Source: Saccharum officinarum (taxonomy: Eukaryota; Streptophyta; Magnoliopsida; Poales; Poaceae). Taken from it: a stretch of 64,000 bases of DNA. The stretch is taken from contig CM036209.1 of assembly GCA_020631735.1 (NCBI GenBank), forward strand, positions 3,447,451 to 3,511,450. Direction: 5' to 3'. The notes beneath the pieces were generated by a model. It did no database searches. It was given only the letters and a program-made list of their open reading frames with translations, and was not told the origin of the DNA. Positions 34,833-47,338 of the stretch are shown piece by piece. The position numbers and the translations under genes were made by a program. Positions within the stretch are counted from its first letter, which is position 1, and every line of letters begins with the position of its first letter.

Positions 34833-35961
34833 CTATTTCCAACCTGGGATAGAAAGTGGTTGAAGCAACCCAGCTTTCATATGCACAGCTTTAACTCTAC
34901 AGCAGGTGTCACACCTAGCAACATATGCAGCTATCTCTTTCCGCATCTTGGTCCACCAATAGTATGGCTTCAAATCATAATACATCTTATTACTACCAGG
35001 ATGGATGGACAACTTAGAGGAGTGTGCTTCAGACATAATATCATTTCTAAGCTCTCGGTCCTTAGGCACAACTAACCTATCCTTGAACCATAGTACACCC
35101 TCTTCATCTACCCTGAATTGTGTAGTTTCTTGCTCTTTCATCTTGCGTTTTATGTGGAATACACCAGGATCAGTCTTTTGGAGCTCAATAATTCTGCTTT
35201 TGAGAGTACAACTGACAGTGATGTTGTACAAGACTGCTGGATGTAGAAGGCGAGATCGATGAAAATCAGTTTCAACTAGGGAATGGCAATGAGACTTACG
35301 GCTTAAGGCATCGGCAACCACATTTGCCTTGCCAGGATGATAGTGCACTTGAGGTTATAATCTTTAATCAACTCGAGCCATCTTCTTTGACGCATATTTA
35401 ACTCGGGTTGGGTGAAGATGTATTTGAGGCTTTTGTGGTCTGTGTAGATATTGCAAACATTGCCCAACAGATAATGCCGCCATACTTTCAAAGCATGAAC
35501 AACTGCGGCAAGTTCTAAGTCATGCGTTGGATAATTCACCTCATGCTTCCAAAGTTGTCGAGAGGTATATGCAATTACTCGGCCTTCCTGCATCAACACA
35601 CCTCCCAAACCTATGCCTGAGGCATCACAATACACATCAAATGGTTTCTCGATATCCGGTTGTGCCAAAACCGGAGCTGAGGTTAGGAGAGTTCGCAGTT
35701 GTGAAAAGCCGCATCACACTCAGGAGTCCAGACAAACCTGGTGTCTTTTTGCAGCAACCGAGTCATTGGCTTGGCTATTTTTGAGAAATCCGGAATGAAG
35801 CGACGATAATAGCCAGCCAAACCAAGAAAACTCCGAACCTCGTGAACCGAGATAGGAGCCTTCCAGTTCAGTACTTCTTGTACCTTGGTGGGTCCACCAT
35901 AATTCCTCCATCGGACAACACATGCCCAAGGAAAGGTACTTCTCGAAGCCAGAATTCGCAC
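34833..35961 (-). pseudogene. Gypsy RNase H and integrase zinc domain (inner element A)
   Basis: RNase H is visible at 35668-35303: [20 protein letters not shown], then [20 protein letters not shown] and [13 protein letters not shown]. The integrase HHCC zinc domain follows at 35348-34833 (HPGSNKMYYDLKPYYWW, then CDTCCRVKAVHMKAG). Upstream, 35961-35683 gives the RT connection segment ([20 protein letters not shown]). The three frames are offset from each other by small indels, so no single protein can be read. Confidence 0.85.
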
Positions 35962-37282
35962 TTACTGAACTTTGCATATAATTGATGTTCGCGCAGTCTG
36001 GTGAGAACTATACGCAGATGTTCAGCGTGATCTTCCTCATTTTCAGAATATATCAGGATGTCATCAATAAATACCACCACAAACTTGTCCAATTCGGGCA
36101 TAAACACCGAATTCATCAAGTACATGAAGTATGCGGGGGCATTGGTCAAGCCGAAGGACATAACAAGATACTCATAAAGGTCGTATCTTGTCGAGAAAGC
36201 TGTTTTTGGAATATCTTCGGGACGGATTTTAATCTGATGGTAACCAGACCTCAGATCAATCTTGGAAAAGACTTTAGCTTTGGACAACTGATCGAACAGG
36301 ATATCGATACGTGGCAGAGGATACTTATTTTTGACAGTGACTGCATTCAGAGGTCTATAATCTACACACATCCGCAAGGTCTGATCCTTCTTCTTCACAA
36401 AGATAGCAGGGCATCCCCACGGAGACGAACTAGGGCGAATCAACCCCTTCTTCAAAAGTTCATTCAACTGCACCTTAAGTTCAGCAAGCTCATTCGGAGG
36501 CATCCTATAAGGTCTCCTAGAGATGGGAGCCGTGCCAGGCAACAACTCAATTTTAAATTCCACATCCCGATCCGGAGGGAGTCCCGGCAAATCATCGGGA
36601 AAAACGTCCGGAAACTCATTTACTACGGGAATTTCAGCCAACGCCTTTGCTTGCACAGCATGAACTTCCCCAGACAAATCAACTTTTCTAGGAAGTTGTA
36701 CCAGAAAACCCTTTTGATCTGTAGGATCTCTGAGCATAACTACCCGAGTGGATGTATCAATGAGTACCCCATTCTGACTCATCCAATTCATGCCCAGAAT
36801 AACATCTATGCCTAATCCCGGCAAAACCACTAAGGCAAGCGAGTACTTTCGCCCTTCTATCTCAAGCTCAAGATTCCCCACTACTTTATTTGTGGAAATA
36901 TTCCCACTTGCTGCGCTAATGCAATAACCCCACCTTCAACAGTATGCAATTTGTGTGCAAACTTTGATGCAAACTTAGGACTGATAAAGGAATGCGAAGC
37001 ACCTGAATCAAAAAGTACCACTGCAGGATGTTGGTCAACTAGGAACTTACCAGCAGTGACAACCTCACCAGATGGGATTTCCTCAATACTGTTATAATGA
37101 GCGTGCCCTTGACGGCCACCTTGGTTGACATTCTTCTTAGGGTAAGGACAGTTCCTGGACCAATGGCCTGGCTTGTTGCAGTTCCAGCAAGGCATGTTGC
37201 TGGGAGGAACACTAGAACTGCTCTGTCCAGAATTTTCCTTTGGCAGAGCGACTGTATATGCCTTGCGAAACCCAGTCTTCAC
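35868..37282 (-). pseudogene. Gypsy CCHC zinc knuckle, protease and reverse transcriptase (inner element A)
   Basis: Frame 37282-36881 has the nucleocapsid zinc knuckle CWNCNKPGHWSRNC and the aspartic protease motif LFDSGASHSFIS. After a stop, frame 36881-35868 (337 aa) continues the protease (ILGMNWM) and most of the reverse transcriptase: [48 protein letters not shown] and the catalytic FIDDILIYS. Protease-RT order with chromodomain integrase defines Ty3/gypsy. The breaks show it cannot make a complete polyprotein as assembled. Confidence 0.88.
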
Positions 37283-38122
37283 TGGCGCCTTCTTTTGCGG
37301 AGGACGGAACTTAGCACTTGTGGCAGGAGGGCGAGGAGGAGCCCTCGGGCAGCTGGAGCTCGAGACTGTGAAGCACCTGCCTCAAGTGCCCTCTTGCGGC
37401 TCTTAGAAGCAGCATAGATAGAGTTATTGTTCTCTTGAGTCAGAGCATCACTGATAAAATCATTGAAGGTAGTACACTTGCTAGTGCCCATAGTCTTCAT
37501 CAGCTTTGGGCCGAGGCCTCTTTTAAAGCTAGCAATTTTCTTGGCATCGGTATCCACAAACTCTGTGGCATACCTTGCCAGGTTGTTGAAAGATTGCAGA
37601 TATTCAGTCAAGCTTTTATTTCCCTGCGACAGCCTCATGAATTCTGTGTGCTTGATTGCCATAAGACCTGGAGGAATATAGTTCCCACGGAATGCGGCCT
37701 TGAACTGGTCCCAAGCAATCGGGACATTTGCAGGCAGTGTGGAACGATAGTGGCTCCACCAAATACCCGCTGGACCATGCAGTTGGTGAGAAGCATATTC
37801 AGTTTTTAGCTCATCGGTCAAGCGAAGCAGACGAAACTTTTGTTCAATAGTGTTCAACCACTCATCGGCTTGCAGTGGTTCCTCCGCCTCCTTAAAGAGC
37901 GGGGCTTAGTATCAAGAAAGTCCTTGAAATCACTGTACTGATTGGGTTCTGGGCCCTGGCGGCCATGACGAGCCTCCCGGTTGGCAAGCTGGCGCATAGC
38001 ATCTGCCAGCATGCGCTGCCCTTCGACCACGGTCTGCATCAGCTCAGCCGGGGTAGGTGGTGGCGGAGGGGTGGCTGTTCCTCATCCTCATTGCCACGAC
38101 CCCGACGGAGATTGTACGACAT
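37279..38122 (-). pseudogene. Gypsy gag (inner element A), frameshifted
   Basis: The ATG at 38122 gives MSYNLRRGRGNEDEEQ. The proline run is one base shorter than in the 13941 copy, which shifts the frame. Gag resumes at 38039-37854 (QRMLADAMRQLANREARHGR, with CAG intact where the other copy has TAG) and, after another shift, at 37857-37279 with the retrotransposon gag domain (ASHQLHGPAGIWWSHYR, AFRGNYIP, LSQGNKSLTEYLQSFNNLAR). It provides the capsid of the element. Confidence 0.82.
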
Positions 38123-38781
38123 CTGCAAAATGCATAGCCAATGAGCACTGACGATGTGGGAAATTTGTAGATGAATTATTGTAAATATGTCAAACTGACT
38201 TCATGAAATAGACTTCTCAAAATACTCATGGCACAATAATTCATCACAACCGCACAATCCATTCAAGCGCATCAATTGACGCAATCATGCGAGGGAATCC
38301 AACAAGATGTACTTTGATAAAGGCTCACTCACAAGGAGCACAGCAGTTACTGAACCGTTTACGTTAATATCTACGTGATTTTTGACCTTTCGCCCGGTAC
38401 TTGGATTCGATCTCAAATTTTTAGTTGACTGAGAAAGGCTACTTCAAACTGACCACAAAGAGACTTCTCAACGGTAGAGTTCCATGGTGGATCATGACTA
38501 GCCACCTCGATACCAGCGCGTGCCAAGCAGCACAACCTTATGTCGCGCGCCATAGGAGGCCCTCGGTTTCGTCGCGGCACCGAAGGGTGCTAATCGTGAC
38601 ACCATCATCGAACGCACGCAATAAGACATCCAATTGTGATCGAAATTAACAGGTTCAACTAAACATCTAGGAAACATAGGGTTCGACCTTACATCCCAAA
38701 AGTCAAGTTATTACAAAGCCTCACTCCAACCCCAGGAGGCACAAAAGATGATTCTAACATCGTAGCTACGTGATGACTACT
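38123..38781 (-). other. Spacer between gag and the H3-tail ORF (minus copy)
   Basis: Equivalent of 13283-13940. On the minus strand it ends TGCATTTTGCAG at the gag ATG. No coding region is supported. Confidence 0.5.
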
Positions 38782-39384
38782 CTAAGCATCGTCCTCAGAG
38801 TCGGTGTCAAGGATCTCCCCGCCATCCTCGTCGCTAACAGGCTCTAACTCCTCGTCTTCTTCTTCTTCTGGCTCTTCTTCTGGTGCGGCATCTTGGGGCC
38901 CATTGACCTCCACTTCATCATCATCTTCAGCCATGCTGATTCCTGAACCCATGTCCAAATCTGCGTTGTTGTTTCGAGGCAGCAGAGGATTTAGCTGGTT
39001 GTTCAGGCGGTGCACTTCTTCATGAAGATTGTCATTGTATTCTTCAGCATTCTCCAACTGTTGCTCGAGCTCAAACTGACGAGCTCTCAGAACGTTCTCC
39101 TCGTGCCAGGCTTCATCCCTCTGATTCATGACATGGACCAGCATGCGTTGACAGTTGCGATTTGCTACTGTCAATCTCTGGACTGCAAGTGTTTCCTGGT
39201 CACGATCACGGATCACTTGCTCCAGTTGCTGACGCGCTGCATTCCTGGCAGCAGTCACTTCGGCCAACTCAGCCCTCAGCCTTTCCACCTCAGTGGGCTC
39301 AGGGCGGGGCTCACGTGGAGCGAGCTGGTGACGAGGTGCCCTGCCTCCAGTGGACTTGCGAGCGGTCCTCTTGGTACGTGCCAT
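38782..39384 (-). CDS. Histone-H3-tail-mimic protein of the gypsy element (200 aa), copy 2
   Basis: An intact 200-codon ORF, same length as copy 1 at 12680-13282. The first 38 residues, including the H3-like ARTKRTARKSTGG, are identical. Nine residues differ overall; at five of them (39, 64, 153, 157, 159) this copy has Glu where copy 1 has Lys, so this copy is more acidic and probably nearer the ancestral state. Coiled coil at about 31-133 and acidic tail at 142-200 are as in copy 1. On the minus strand the ATG directly follows CTACAG. The neighbouring gag and pol frames are broken while this one is open. No histone fold is present, so it is not a functional H3 gene. The histone-mimic role is inference. 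Confidence 0.85.
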   Translation of the reverse strand: MARTKRTARKSTGGRAPRHQLAPREPRPEPTEVERLRAELAEVTAARNAARQQLEQVIRDRDQETLAVQRLTVANRNCQRMLVHVMNQRDEAWHEENVLRARQFELEQQLENAEEYNDNLHEEVHRLNNQLNPLLPRNNNADLDMGSGISMAEDDDEVEVNGPQDAAPEEEPEEEEDEELEPVSDEDGGEILDTDSEDDA

Positions 39385-40155
39385 CTGTAGCAACAAGATA
39401 CGACTTAAAGTGAGGATCATTTAGGGGATACGAAATTTAATTTAGTCGGGACTATTGAAATTTTTAAGGAGGGAGTAAATGATATGTATGATATAATTAA
39501 ACATGATGCATGCACGTTCCGTACGCCCTCTCACCTTAGTAGAAACCTAAAGTTCTAACGCTAGGCGGTGGCATACATACGTTCTCTCATATAAGCGAAA
39601 CTATCGGTCTACTCGTTACGCTGTTAGTGTACCTGCAGAAAATCTCATTTCAGCCCAACAGTTTCCCAATATAAGCACACAAGAAAGCAGTAATTTAAAT
39701 ACTTTCCATATACACATCCCCTGATGTATATACTTCAGTATCAAAGCTACCCGATATAAAGGTTCCCACAATTAAGTGCTTATATAATTACACGGTTTAA
39801 ACATGTAAGTATGCAAGTCACCAAAACTACTCTCCCCTAGATCGCCGGTTGGACGATCATGCTCTCACAACTCACACTTACCAGAGCGTCGAGGCAATTG
39901 ATCCATACATTACCACCCAAGTGGATGGCATCCATACAATATCACGCCGTATGGACGACGAAACAAAAACAAACAAGGCCCCAAGTTAGTCTTTATAATA
40001 AGCCACCTAAGAGTCCTTATTTGGGCTAAGGGATGTGATCACTGGCATACCTATGAAAATAATTTTTAGAGTTTTAACCCTTTTCATAATCAAATACTTT
40101 TGTTTTTAAATACTCGTATGATGTGTTTAATGTTGAATTATGCTCCGGTACCAGC
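39385..40155 (-). other. Gypsy leader with PBS and candidate splice donor (minus copy)
   Basis: The PBS TGGTACCGGAGC lies at 40142-40153, directly inside the LTR end at 40156. A donor-like CTG/GTAAGTGTG ends its exon at 39882, matching 12182/12183. No protein-coding region is supported. Confidence 0.6.
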
Positions 40156-41659
40156 TGTAACAGAACCGACCAAATTATAAGAGCACAAGTACAAAAACAA
40201 GCACCGAAGCGCTCAAATTTTCGAACTTGAGCCCATATAATCCCGGTAGTCAATCGAAACCACGAAGGATTTCAAACCAACTTGCTTACAACCAAGATCG
40301 CATCATTCAACATACAACATCATACGTTACATTTCACAAGTAGTTCCGAAATAAGTTTACACACACGGAGTCGCAATTATTACAAACCAAGTTTATAAAG
40401 TAGCGGAAGCATACACACACCAGTTGTTTAACTACTGCCAGTCTTGTTGATCAACAACCCGCAAAAGCATCAGGAAAGTACATAAAAGATGATCACGCCC
40501 TAGTGATCTAGTCTTCGTCACCCGCAGGGTGGAGACAAGTTTTGCAGAAGCCTTGATAGAGCATATCATCTGCAACAGGAGGGAATAAACCCTGAGTACT
40601 GGAATGTACTCAGCTAGACTTACCCGTCAAAAACCAGAAATAAGATGACACCAAGGATTATGCAAGGCTTACACAAGAGGCTAGCTGACATCACATTTTG
40701 CATAAAGGCATAAGTAATTGAAACTCTTATAACCTGTACTAGCAGTTCTTTTTAGCATTTACCTGTCATCTATCTTAGCACCTGTACTAAGCATGCACTT
40801 GATTATAATCAAACAATTATCATTATTATATCCAGAGCAGGTATGAATTGTGGCAACATTGTATCATTCACTTAACCATCTGTTCATTTAATGAGATCTA
40901 CGTTGCCGCTGCTCAAGTCAAGTGCTCACTAACCGGGAGCGACGGCGATTCGAATCGAATTCCTATCCAGCTGGAGGGGTATTTCTAACACTCACCGCGC
41001 AGGCCCCTGCCAGGGTCGCACAAGCCACCTTTTCATATGATTCAGGAATCGCGGGTCCGAATGATGTCGCGACCCCAAGGGCGACACTCTGCCAGGTGAT
41101 AGGGACTCTAACCCCCCTTGGTCTCACGCCAATGTCCCCAAGCACATCCTTTCTCTCCTCCAAGAAGCAACCTACCATTCGATTCCGGCCTGAATCACAT
41201 TACTCGGCTTCGCGGTCGGAACGACTTATCCGGCCAACTAAGTGTTAGACTGCGTTCAACATGACTCAAGGACGTACAGCGAATCGGTCCTTAAACGACT
41301 CAGACGGGCATAGCTCCACACCCAAGACGTGAAGTGTCTTGCGGCTGTACTATCGAACTCCCGCCCGGTCTCAATTTCATTTAAAGCATGGTTCCATCCA
41401 CGATAGCCATAAAGCCACTCGTGACTCCTTCCTACATCTCGCGGATGACCGGAAATCACCCGACTTCTACCGTACTAAGCAGGGCTAAGCATTGATACGT
41501 GCCTAAACCTAAATTAGGATTTAAGTACGATATCTGGGCAAGGATAGGTATAATGCAACAATTGTTTTCATACAACTCCTACAACTTAATGCATTAAACA
41601 ATTAAAAGTACTCAAGATAGATTTATAAAATGATGGGTTTAGCATGCACCGGGGCTTGC

Positions 41660-41815
41660 CTTTTAGAAAGGTCGAGGGCCGGTGGTTAACACACTCAGGT
41701 AGGTCTTCTGCGGGAACTTCTCCGCCGGTTGGTTCCTCTGGTTGCTCCGGTTGGTCCTGGACTTCCTCCGGAATCACTTGCTCGAATTCGAGGAGCATTA
41801 CCCTCTCCGGAACAC
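41660..41815 (-). other. Exon-like block in gypsy middle LTR (156 nt)
   Basis: Same borders, phase and length as 10246-10401, frame intact (VPERVMLLEFEQVIPEEVQ, then EDLPECVNHRPSTFLKG). Here the codon at the ERV-M-LL position is an ATG, but the other T1 copies have ACG or ATA, so it is not a conserved start. Confidence 0.55.
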
Positions 41816-43344
41816 CTATTGCATGAGTGCACAATAATTATCATGGATGCATAATGGGTGCAACATGCTCGGAATGAAATGCATTTCAGCAATAAAAGTA
41901 CTCTATTCAAGTCACTTCATCAATACGTGCAAATCTCTTCTCCGGTGGAGAAGTACTTACCTAATCTACCCAACCTAAGATATAGCTGTTCTTCTTCGGT
42001 TAAGGCCCTAGCACCTAACAATTACAAGAGTAACATTATTTAGGTCACCAAATCCAACACCAAAATATCACAGTAAGACACCTGGACAGCAGTTCAAAGA
42101 TTCTAACATAACTGAAGTTCCTAACTCCAAAAGATATGATCTAAGACAATCTGGAAAGCTTAAGAAATGCACTACAATTCATTTTCAGATCTCAACCCCA
42201 AATTCCTAAGTTTTCCATGTCGAATTTCATAAGTTCCATAATCTGCCCTCTCTAAACAGAGAGTAGCAAATTCTGGACTGTCACTTTAAACAGCAATAAC
42301 TCCCAAACTACTAAACGAAATGCTCCCAAATTTTGACACAAGCTATTTTATCAAGCTTACTACAACTTTGGTATTTACAAGTTTTTCAGCAACCACATTT
42401 ATCAAAGGTCAAACCTAGAAATACTACCAGCTGTCTAGAAAACCTAGAATTACAAAGATTAAATATTTATTTATGTGGCAAACATCTCTTAAGACCAAAC
42501 TAATGTTACCACAAGTTCACGTAGGTCACAAAAACACCAGAAAGTAAGGTGTGCCCACCTAGAATATTTATTTGTACTCATTTCTTAATTTACTTAATTA
42601 ATTAAGTGGGATTTTAAACATAGTAAACTATTCCTAAAATTCTACAAAAATTACAGGAGACTCTATGAACCAAAAAGAGACCACTGTAAAAATTTGAACT
42701 AAAATTATTTATAGAAACTCCCTAAACAAAATTCACAAGCCCTAAAGGCTGATTTTTGTATAATTAACAAATCATATTAAAAAGTATCAAACAATAGATT
42801 TCATAATTTTCTTGGACACTTTAGGGTACCAGGACATTCTCCAAAAATTTATAAGAACAATGCACATGTAGAAAAATTACTAAAATTCCTTCAAGCATAT
42901 CCTAAAACAACAAGATAGCATTATAACTTAAAAAATATTTAAGCACTAATGCCCAAATTTTTACTAGAGCTAACATAAGTATAAACTAGCCTACCCACCA
43001 AATTCCATAATTTTTGGAATATTGCAGCTCAAGTTATACATTTAACAAATTTGCCTTCATTTCCCAACACATTTGAAAGATCTATTTAATTCTCCCAAAA
43101 ACTAAACATCACATACCAGATTTATATTTTTCTAAAATACTACACAACATGCAGGGTCTAACAAAATTTACTTCACAATTTTTGAACAAGTAAAACCCTA
43201 GATATACATTTTCCCAAAATCTTACTTAAAGCTGTGACAGAATAAAGAAAACGAAATAAATCTCATTTGAACTGGGCCGGCCCGGGAACAGATGCGGCCC
43301 ACGACGCGCGCGGGCCCACTCGGGCTCCCGCCCGCGCGCGGCAC

Positions 43345-44075
43345 TGACAGCGCGGGCCCGCAGGCCAGAGAGAGAAGAGCAGAGGGGGGGAGACGGCCGC
43401 GACTCCAGCGAGCTCTAGCTCGCCGACGACGGCGCCTCCGGCGACGGGAAGAGCACCAACGGCTTCCCCGTGACTTCCCGCATCGACCAAACCTAGTTTG
43501 GCTAACCCTATCCCACCCTAGCTACGACGGCCATGGCGACCGCGGCTCGGAGATGGCACCCGGTGGCGGTCCGGCGAGCTCCGGGGGCCAGGGACCTAAG
43601 TGAGGTGTGCTACGGCTTCCTGAGGGCATGGCAGACCTCTCTATGCCAAGGAAGAAGACGGAGGTGGAGCGAGTGCCGCTGGCCGCGTGAGCACCGCATC
43701 GGCGGCCTTGGCGCGGCAGCGCACGACGGTGTTCCGACGTGTACCGGCCATCCCATCCGGTAGCGTCATCACCTAGGCTGCTCTACCCACCCGGAACCCA
43801 GAACACGTAGCGGGGAGACTGGAGGGAGACCGTAGGGAGCTGGCCACGGTGAGCCGCTGCGCAGACAGTACGCCGGTGAGGTCTCGCGGTGGCGGAAACC
43901 GAAATTCGCACTCACCTCTGCACAATCGGGTCAAGCGACGGGTGAAGGAGGTGGAGGGGATGTTGGCGCAGTAGTGAACGGGATTTGGAGGACGGTGGTG
44001 AGACGGTGAGCTCGCGCGGGCACAGAGAAGGCTGCGGTGGCAATTGCGCCTCCGTTTTCCACCTCGGTGAGCCCG
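43345..44075 (-). other. Extra GC-rich segment in the middle LTR
   Basis: Absent from 7634-11907 and 29441-33728, where the flanking sequences (ggcactga... and gagagtgagtgcgagtga...) lie close together. Boundaries are by eye. It carries open frames on both strands without recognised motifs and resembles the GC-rich leader zone of other LTR families. Confidence 0.5.
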
Positions 44076-45125
44076 GCCAGAGCGAGAGGGAGGAGGAAGG
44101 AGAGTGAGCGCGAGTGATGGGGACTGAGGTGTCGACTCCCACTTCACTCCCGCGCGCGAGCTTGCGACATGGAGGTGATGGCAGGACGTGCACGCCACGT
44201 GGCCACCGGGCTCTGCCCGAGCGCCACGACACGGGTCGGCTGTCCGACTGAATGGAGGCCGTCATCGATCGACTGACAGAGCAACTTCGTCGACGATTAA
44301 CTCCCAAACCAGTGAAAACCAGGTGTGGGTGATGTTCGCAATGTTGTAGAGCTACATGAGGGCTACAAGTTTGTCAATTGGAGTTTGGACTGGTTCGGCC
44401 TGGATTTGAAACCACAGAGCTCCAAAGTGGTGCACTTCGAAACTAAAACGTAGTTTCAGTCATTAAGCCGACTGAAAACCGATTTTCTAGACACCATATC
44501 TCCTAAACTATTTAGAACTAGGTGATGGTGATGTTGACAATGTTGTAGAGCTAAGTGAGTACTACAAAAGTGTCAACATGAGTTGGAGCTGGTTTGGTCT
44601 GGTTTGCAAACTACAAGCTTCCAAAGTAGGTCACTGTAAAACTGGAGGGACACTTTTGAGACTTAGAAAGAAATTCTAAGTGTTGAGACAGCCCCTCTAG
44701 CTGACTTGTGGGCCATTTTTTAGCATGTTCTGGCCAGTTTCATGAGATGGTCATATTGAGACTTTTGTTCCCCATAAAATTCCCTACAACTTTGCTTAAG
44801 GGTGCTCCTCCATGCAAGGTCTCTAAGCTAGACTTTTTAATTGGTCAAACTAGAGCATCCTAGGGCTAAATGGTGGTCAACTACACCTTGGAGGGCATTT
44901 TGGTGATTTTGGTCAACATGAACCTTGCTCCATTAGTGACCCTAAGTATAACTAAGGTGTTGTGAGATATAATTAGCTACTCTCCCCTTTTGTTACACCA
45001 ACTACCTAGTGTCACATGATGTGAGCCAAACAAAATTCTAAAAACAACCACATTAGTTGCAACCACATAAAATAACATGAAATGATGCATGCTTATGCTC
45101 ATGCAAATGCAATGCAATTATGGAG

Positions 45126-46429
45126 CTAAACACCTAAGGTTTTACAACCCTCCCCCTTATAAAAATCTCGTCCCGAGATTTGGAAAACGTACCATTTTTC
45201 ATAGAATTCCTTATAGTCATCCTGCAAATAGTCCTCCCGTTCCCATGTAGCGTCACTTTCACTACCCTGATTACTCCACATTACTTTATACCACTTAACC
45301 ACTTTGCTTCTAGTCACTCGTTCCTGAGTATCGATCACTCGGACTAGCTTTTCTTCGTAAGTTAGATCGGAATCCAGCCTGATATCTCCTAAAGGGACTC
45401 TTTCCTCAGGAACTCGAAGACACTTTTTGAGCTGAGATACATGGAAGACGTTGAATATGGCACTCATCTCAGGAGGTAACTGGATTTTGTACACGACAGC
45501 TCCACTCTTGCCTATGATCTGGAAAGGACCCACGTATCTTGGCGCAAGTTTCCGCTTAACACAAAAACGTTGGACACTCTTCATTGGAGAAACTTTCAGA
45601 TAAACGAAGTCTCCAACTTCAAACTCGAGCGGTTTTCTACGACGATCTGCATAACTTTTCTGTCTAGCTTGGGCTGCAGCCATATGTTTTTGAATGGTAC
45701 GGACTTGTTCCTCAGCTTCCTGAACAAAATCAATACCATAATACCTTCTTTCACCAGCTTCTACCCAGTTTAGTGGAGTTCTACACTTACGACCGTACAA
45801 ATGCTTCGAATGGGGCCATCTTAATACTCTCTTGGTAACTATTGTTGTACGAGAATTCGGCTAGAGGTAACCATTTTTCCCAAGAACCCTTGGATGAAAT
45901 GACACATGCCCGCAACAGATCTTCCAAGATTTGGTTAACCCGTTCCGTCTGACCTGACGTCTGGGGGTGATAAGCAGAGCTTCTCACTAACTTGGTTCCC
46001 AGAAGGTGATGCAAGTGCTCCCAAAAGCGAGCAGTGAACTGGGACCATGGTCAGAAATGATAGTGCGAGGTACCCCATGGAGTCGGACTATCTGATTAAA
46101 GTACAACTCAGCATAGTTAGTAGGACGATAGTCCACTCTCACAGGAATGAAGTGAGCTGATTTGGTTAAAGATCCACAATTACCAAGATAGAGTTATGAT
46201 TTTTGATAGTAGGAGAAAGTCCAACAATGAAATCCATACTTATCTCTTCCCATTTCCAACCTGGGATAGAAAGTGGTTGAAGTAACCTAGCTTTCATATG
46301 CACAGCTTTAACTCTACAGCAGGTGTCACACCTAGCAACATATGCAGCTATCTCTTTCCGCATCTTGGTCCACCAATAAAGTGGCTTCAAATCATAATAC
46401 ATCTTATTACTACCAGGATGGATGGACAA
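45126..46429 (-). pseudogene. Gypsy integrase and chromodomain (inner element B)
   Basis: Frame 45800-45126 (224 aa) holds the integrase C-terminal region and chromodomain (VTRSKVVKWYKVMW, ATWEREDYLQDD) and ends 21 bases inside the LTR. Upstream, 46014-45787 carries the HPQTSGQTERVNQ part of the core and 46429-46166 the zinc domain and start of the core (IHPGSNKMYYDLK, MDFIVGLSPT). The frames are separated by small indels. It corresponds closely to 33708-35100. Confidence 0.82.
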
Positions 46430-46456
46430 CTTGGACGAATGTGCTTCAGACAGGAT

Positions 46457-47338
46457 CTAATCTCTAAGCTCTCGGTCCTTAGGTACCACTAATCTATCCT
46501 TAAACCACAGCATACCTTCTTCATCTACCCTGAAATGCTTAGTTTCTTCCTCTTTCATCTTGCGTTTTATGTGGAATACACCAGGATCAGTCTTTTGGAG
46601 CTCAATAATTCTGCTTTTTAGAGTACAACTGACAGTGATGTTGTACAAGACTGCTGGATGTAGAAGGCGAGATCGATGAAAATTAGTTTCAACTAGGGAA
46701 TGGCAATGAGACTTACGGCTTAAAGCATCCGCAACCACATTTGCCTTGCCAGGATGATAGTGCACTTGAAGGTTATAATCCTTAATCAACTCGAGCCATC
46801 TTCTTTGACGCATATTTAACTTGGGTTGGGTGAAGATGTATTTGAGGCTTTTGTGGTCTGTGTAGATATTGCAGACATTGCCCAGCAGATAATGTCGCCA
46901 TACTTTCAAAGCATGAACAACTGCGGCGAGTTCTAAGTCATGCGTTGGATAATTCACCTCATGCTTCCGAAGTTGTCGAGAGGTATATGCAATTACCCGG
47001 CCTTCCTGCATCAGAACACCTCCCAGACCTATGCCTGAGGCATCACAATACACATCAAATGGTTTCTCGATATCCGGTTGCGCCAAAACCCCTGAGGTTA
47101 GGAGAGTTCGTAGTTTGTGAAAAGCCTCATCACACTCAGGAGTCCAGACAAACCTGGTGTCTTTTTGCAGCAGCCGAGTCATTGGCTTGGCTATTTTTGA
47201 GAAATCCGGAATGAAGCGACGATAATAACTAGCCAAACCAAGAAAACTCCGAACCTCGTGAATCCGAGAGATAGGAGCCTTCCAGTCCAGTACTTCTTGT
47301 ACCTTGCGGGGTCCACCATAAATTCCTCCATCGGACAA
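46457..47338 (-). pseudogene. Gypsy RT connection and RNase H (inner element B)
   Basis: A 293-codon frame: [20 protein letters not shown], the RNase H core [33 protein letters not shown], then [17 protein letters not shown] leading toward integrase. It is longer than the equivalent in element A, where the same stretch is split by frameshifts. Neighbouring frames remain out of register. Confidence 0.82.

Larger units (their letters stand above)
40156..45146 (-). mobile_element. Tekay-like gypsy middle LTR (4991 bp), shared by two internal regions
   Basis: Minus-strand LTR running from near 45146 (TGTAAAACC, a slightly decayed start) to GTTACA at 40156. It has the PBS on its inner side (element A) and a pol 3' end with polypurine tract on the other (element B), so it is both the 5' LTR of A and the 3' LTR of B. 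It is about 700 bp longer than the two outer LTRs, with extra GC-rich sequence around 43345-44075. The exon-like block is at 41660-41815. ORFs 43292-44307 lie in the extra segment and carry no recognised motif. Confidence 0.88.

Noticed and set aside
43292..44307. Possible gene within the extra LTR segment
   Set aside because: Open frames occur on both strands with compositional bias only. No start, domain or splice structure stands out.
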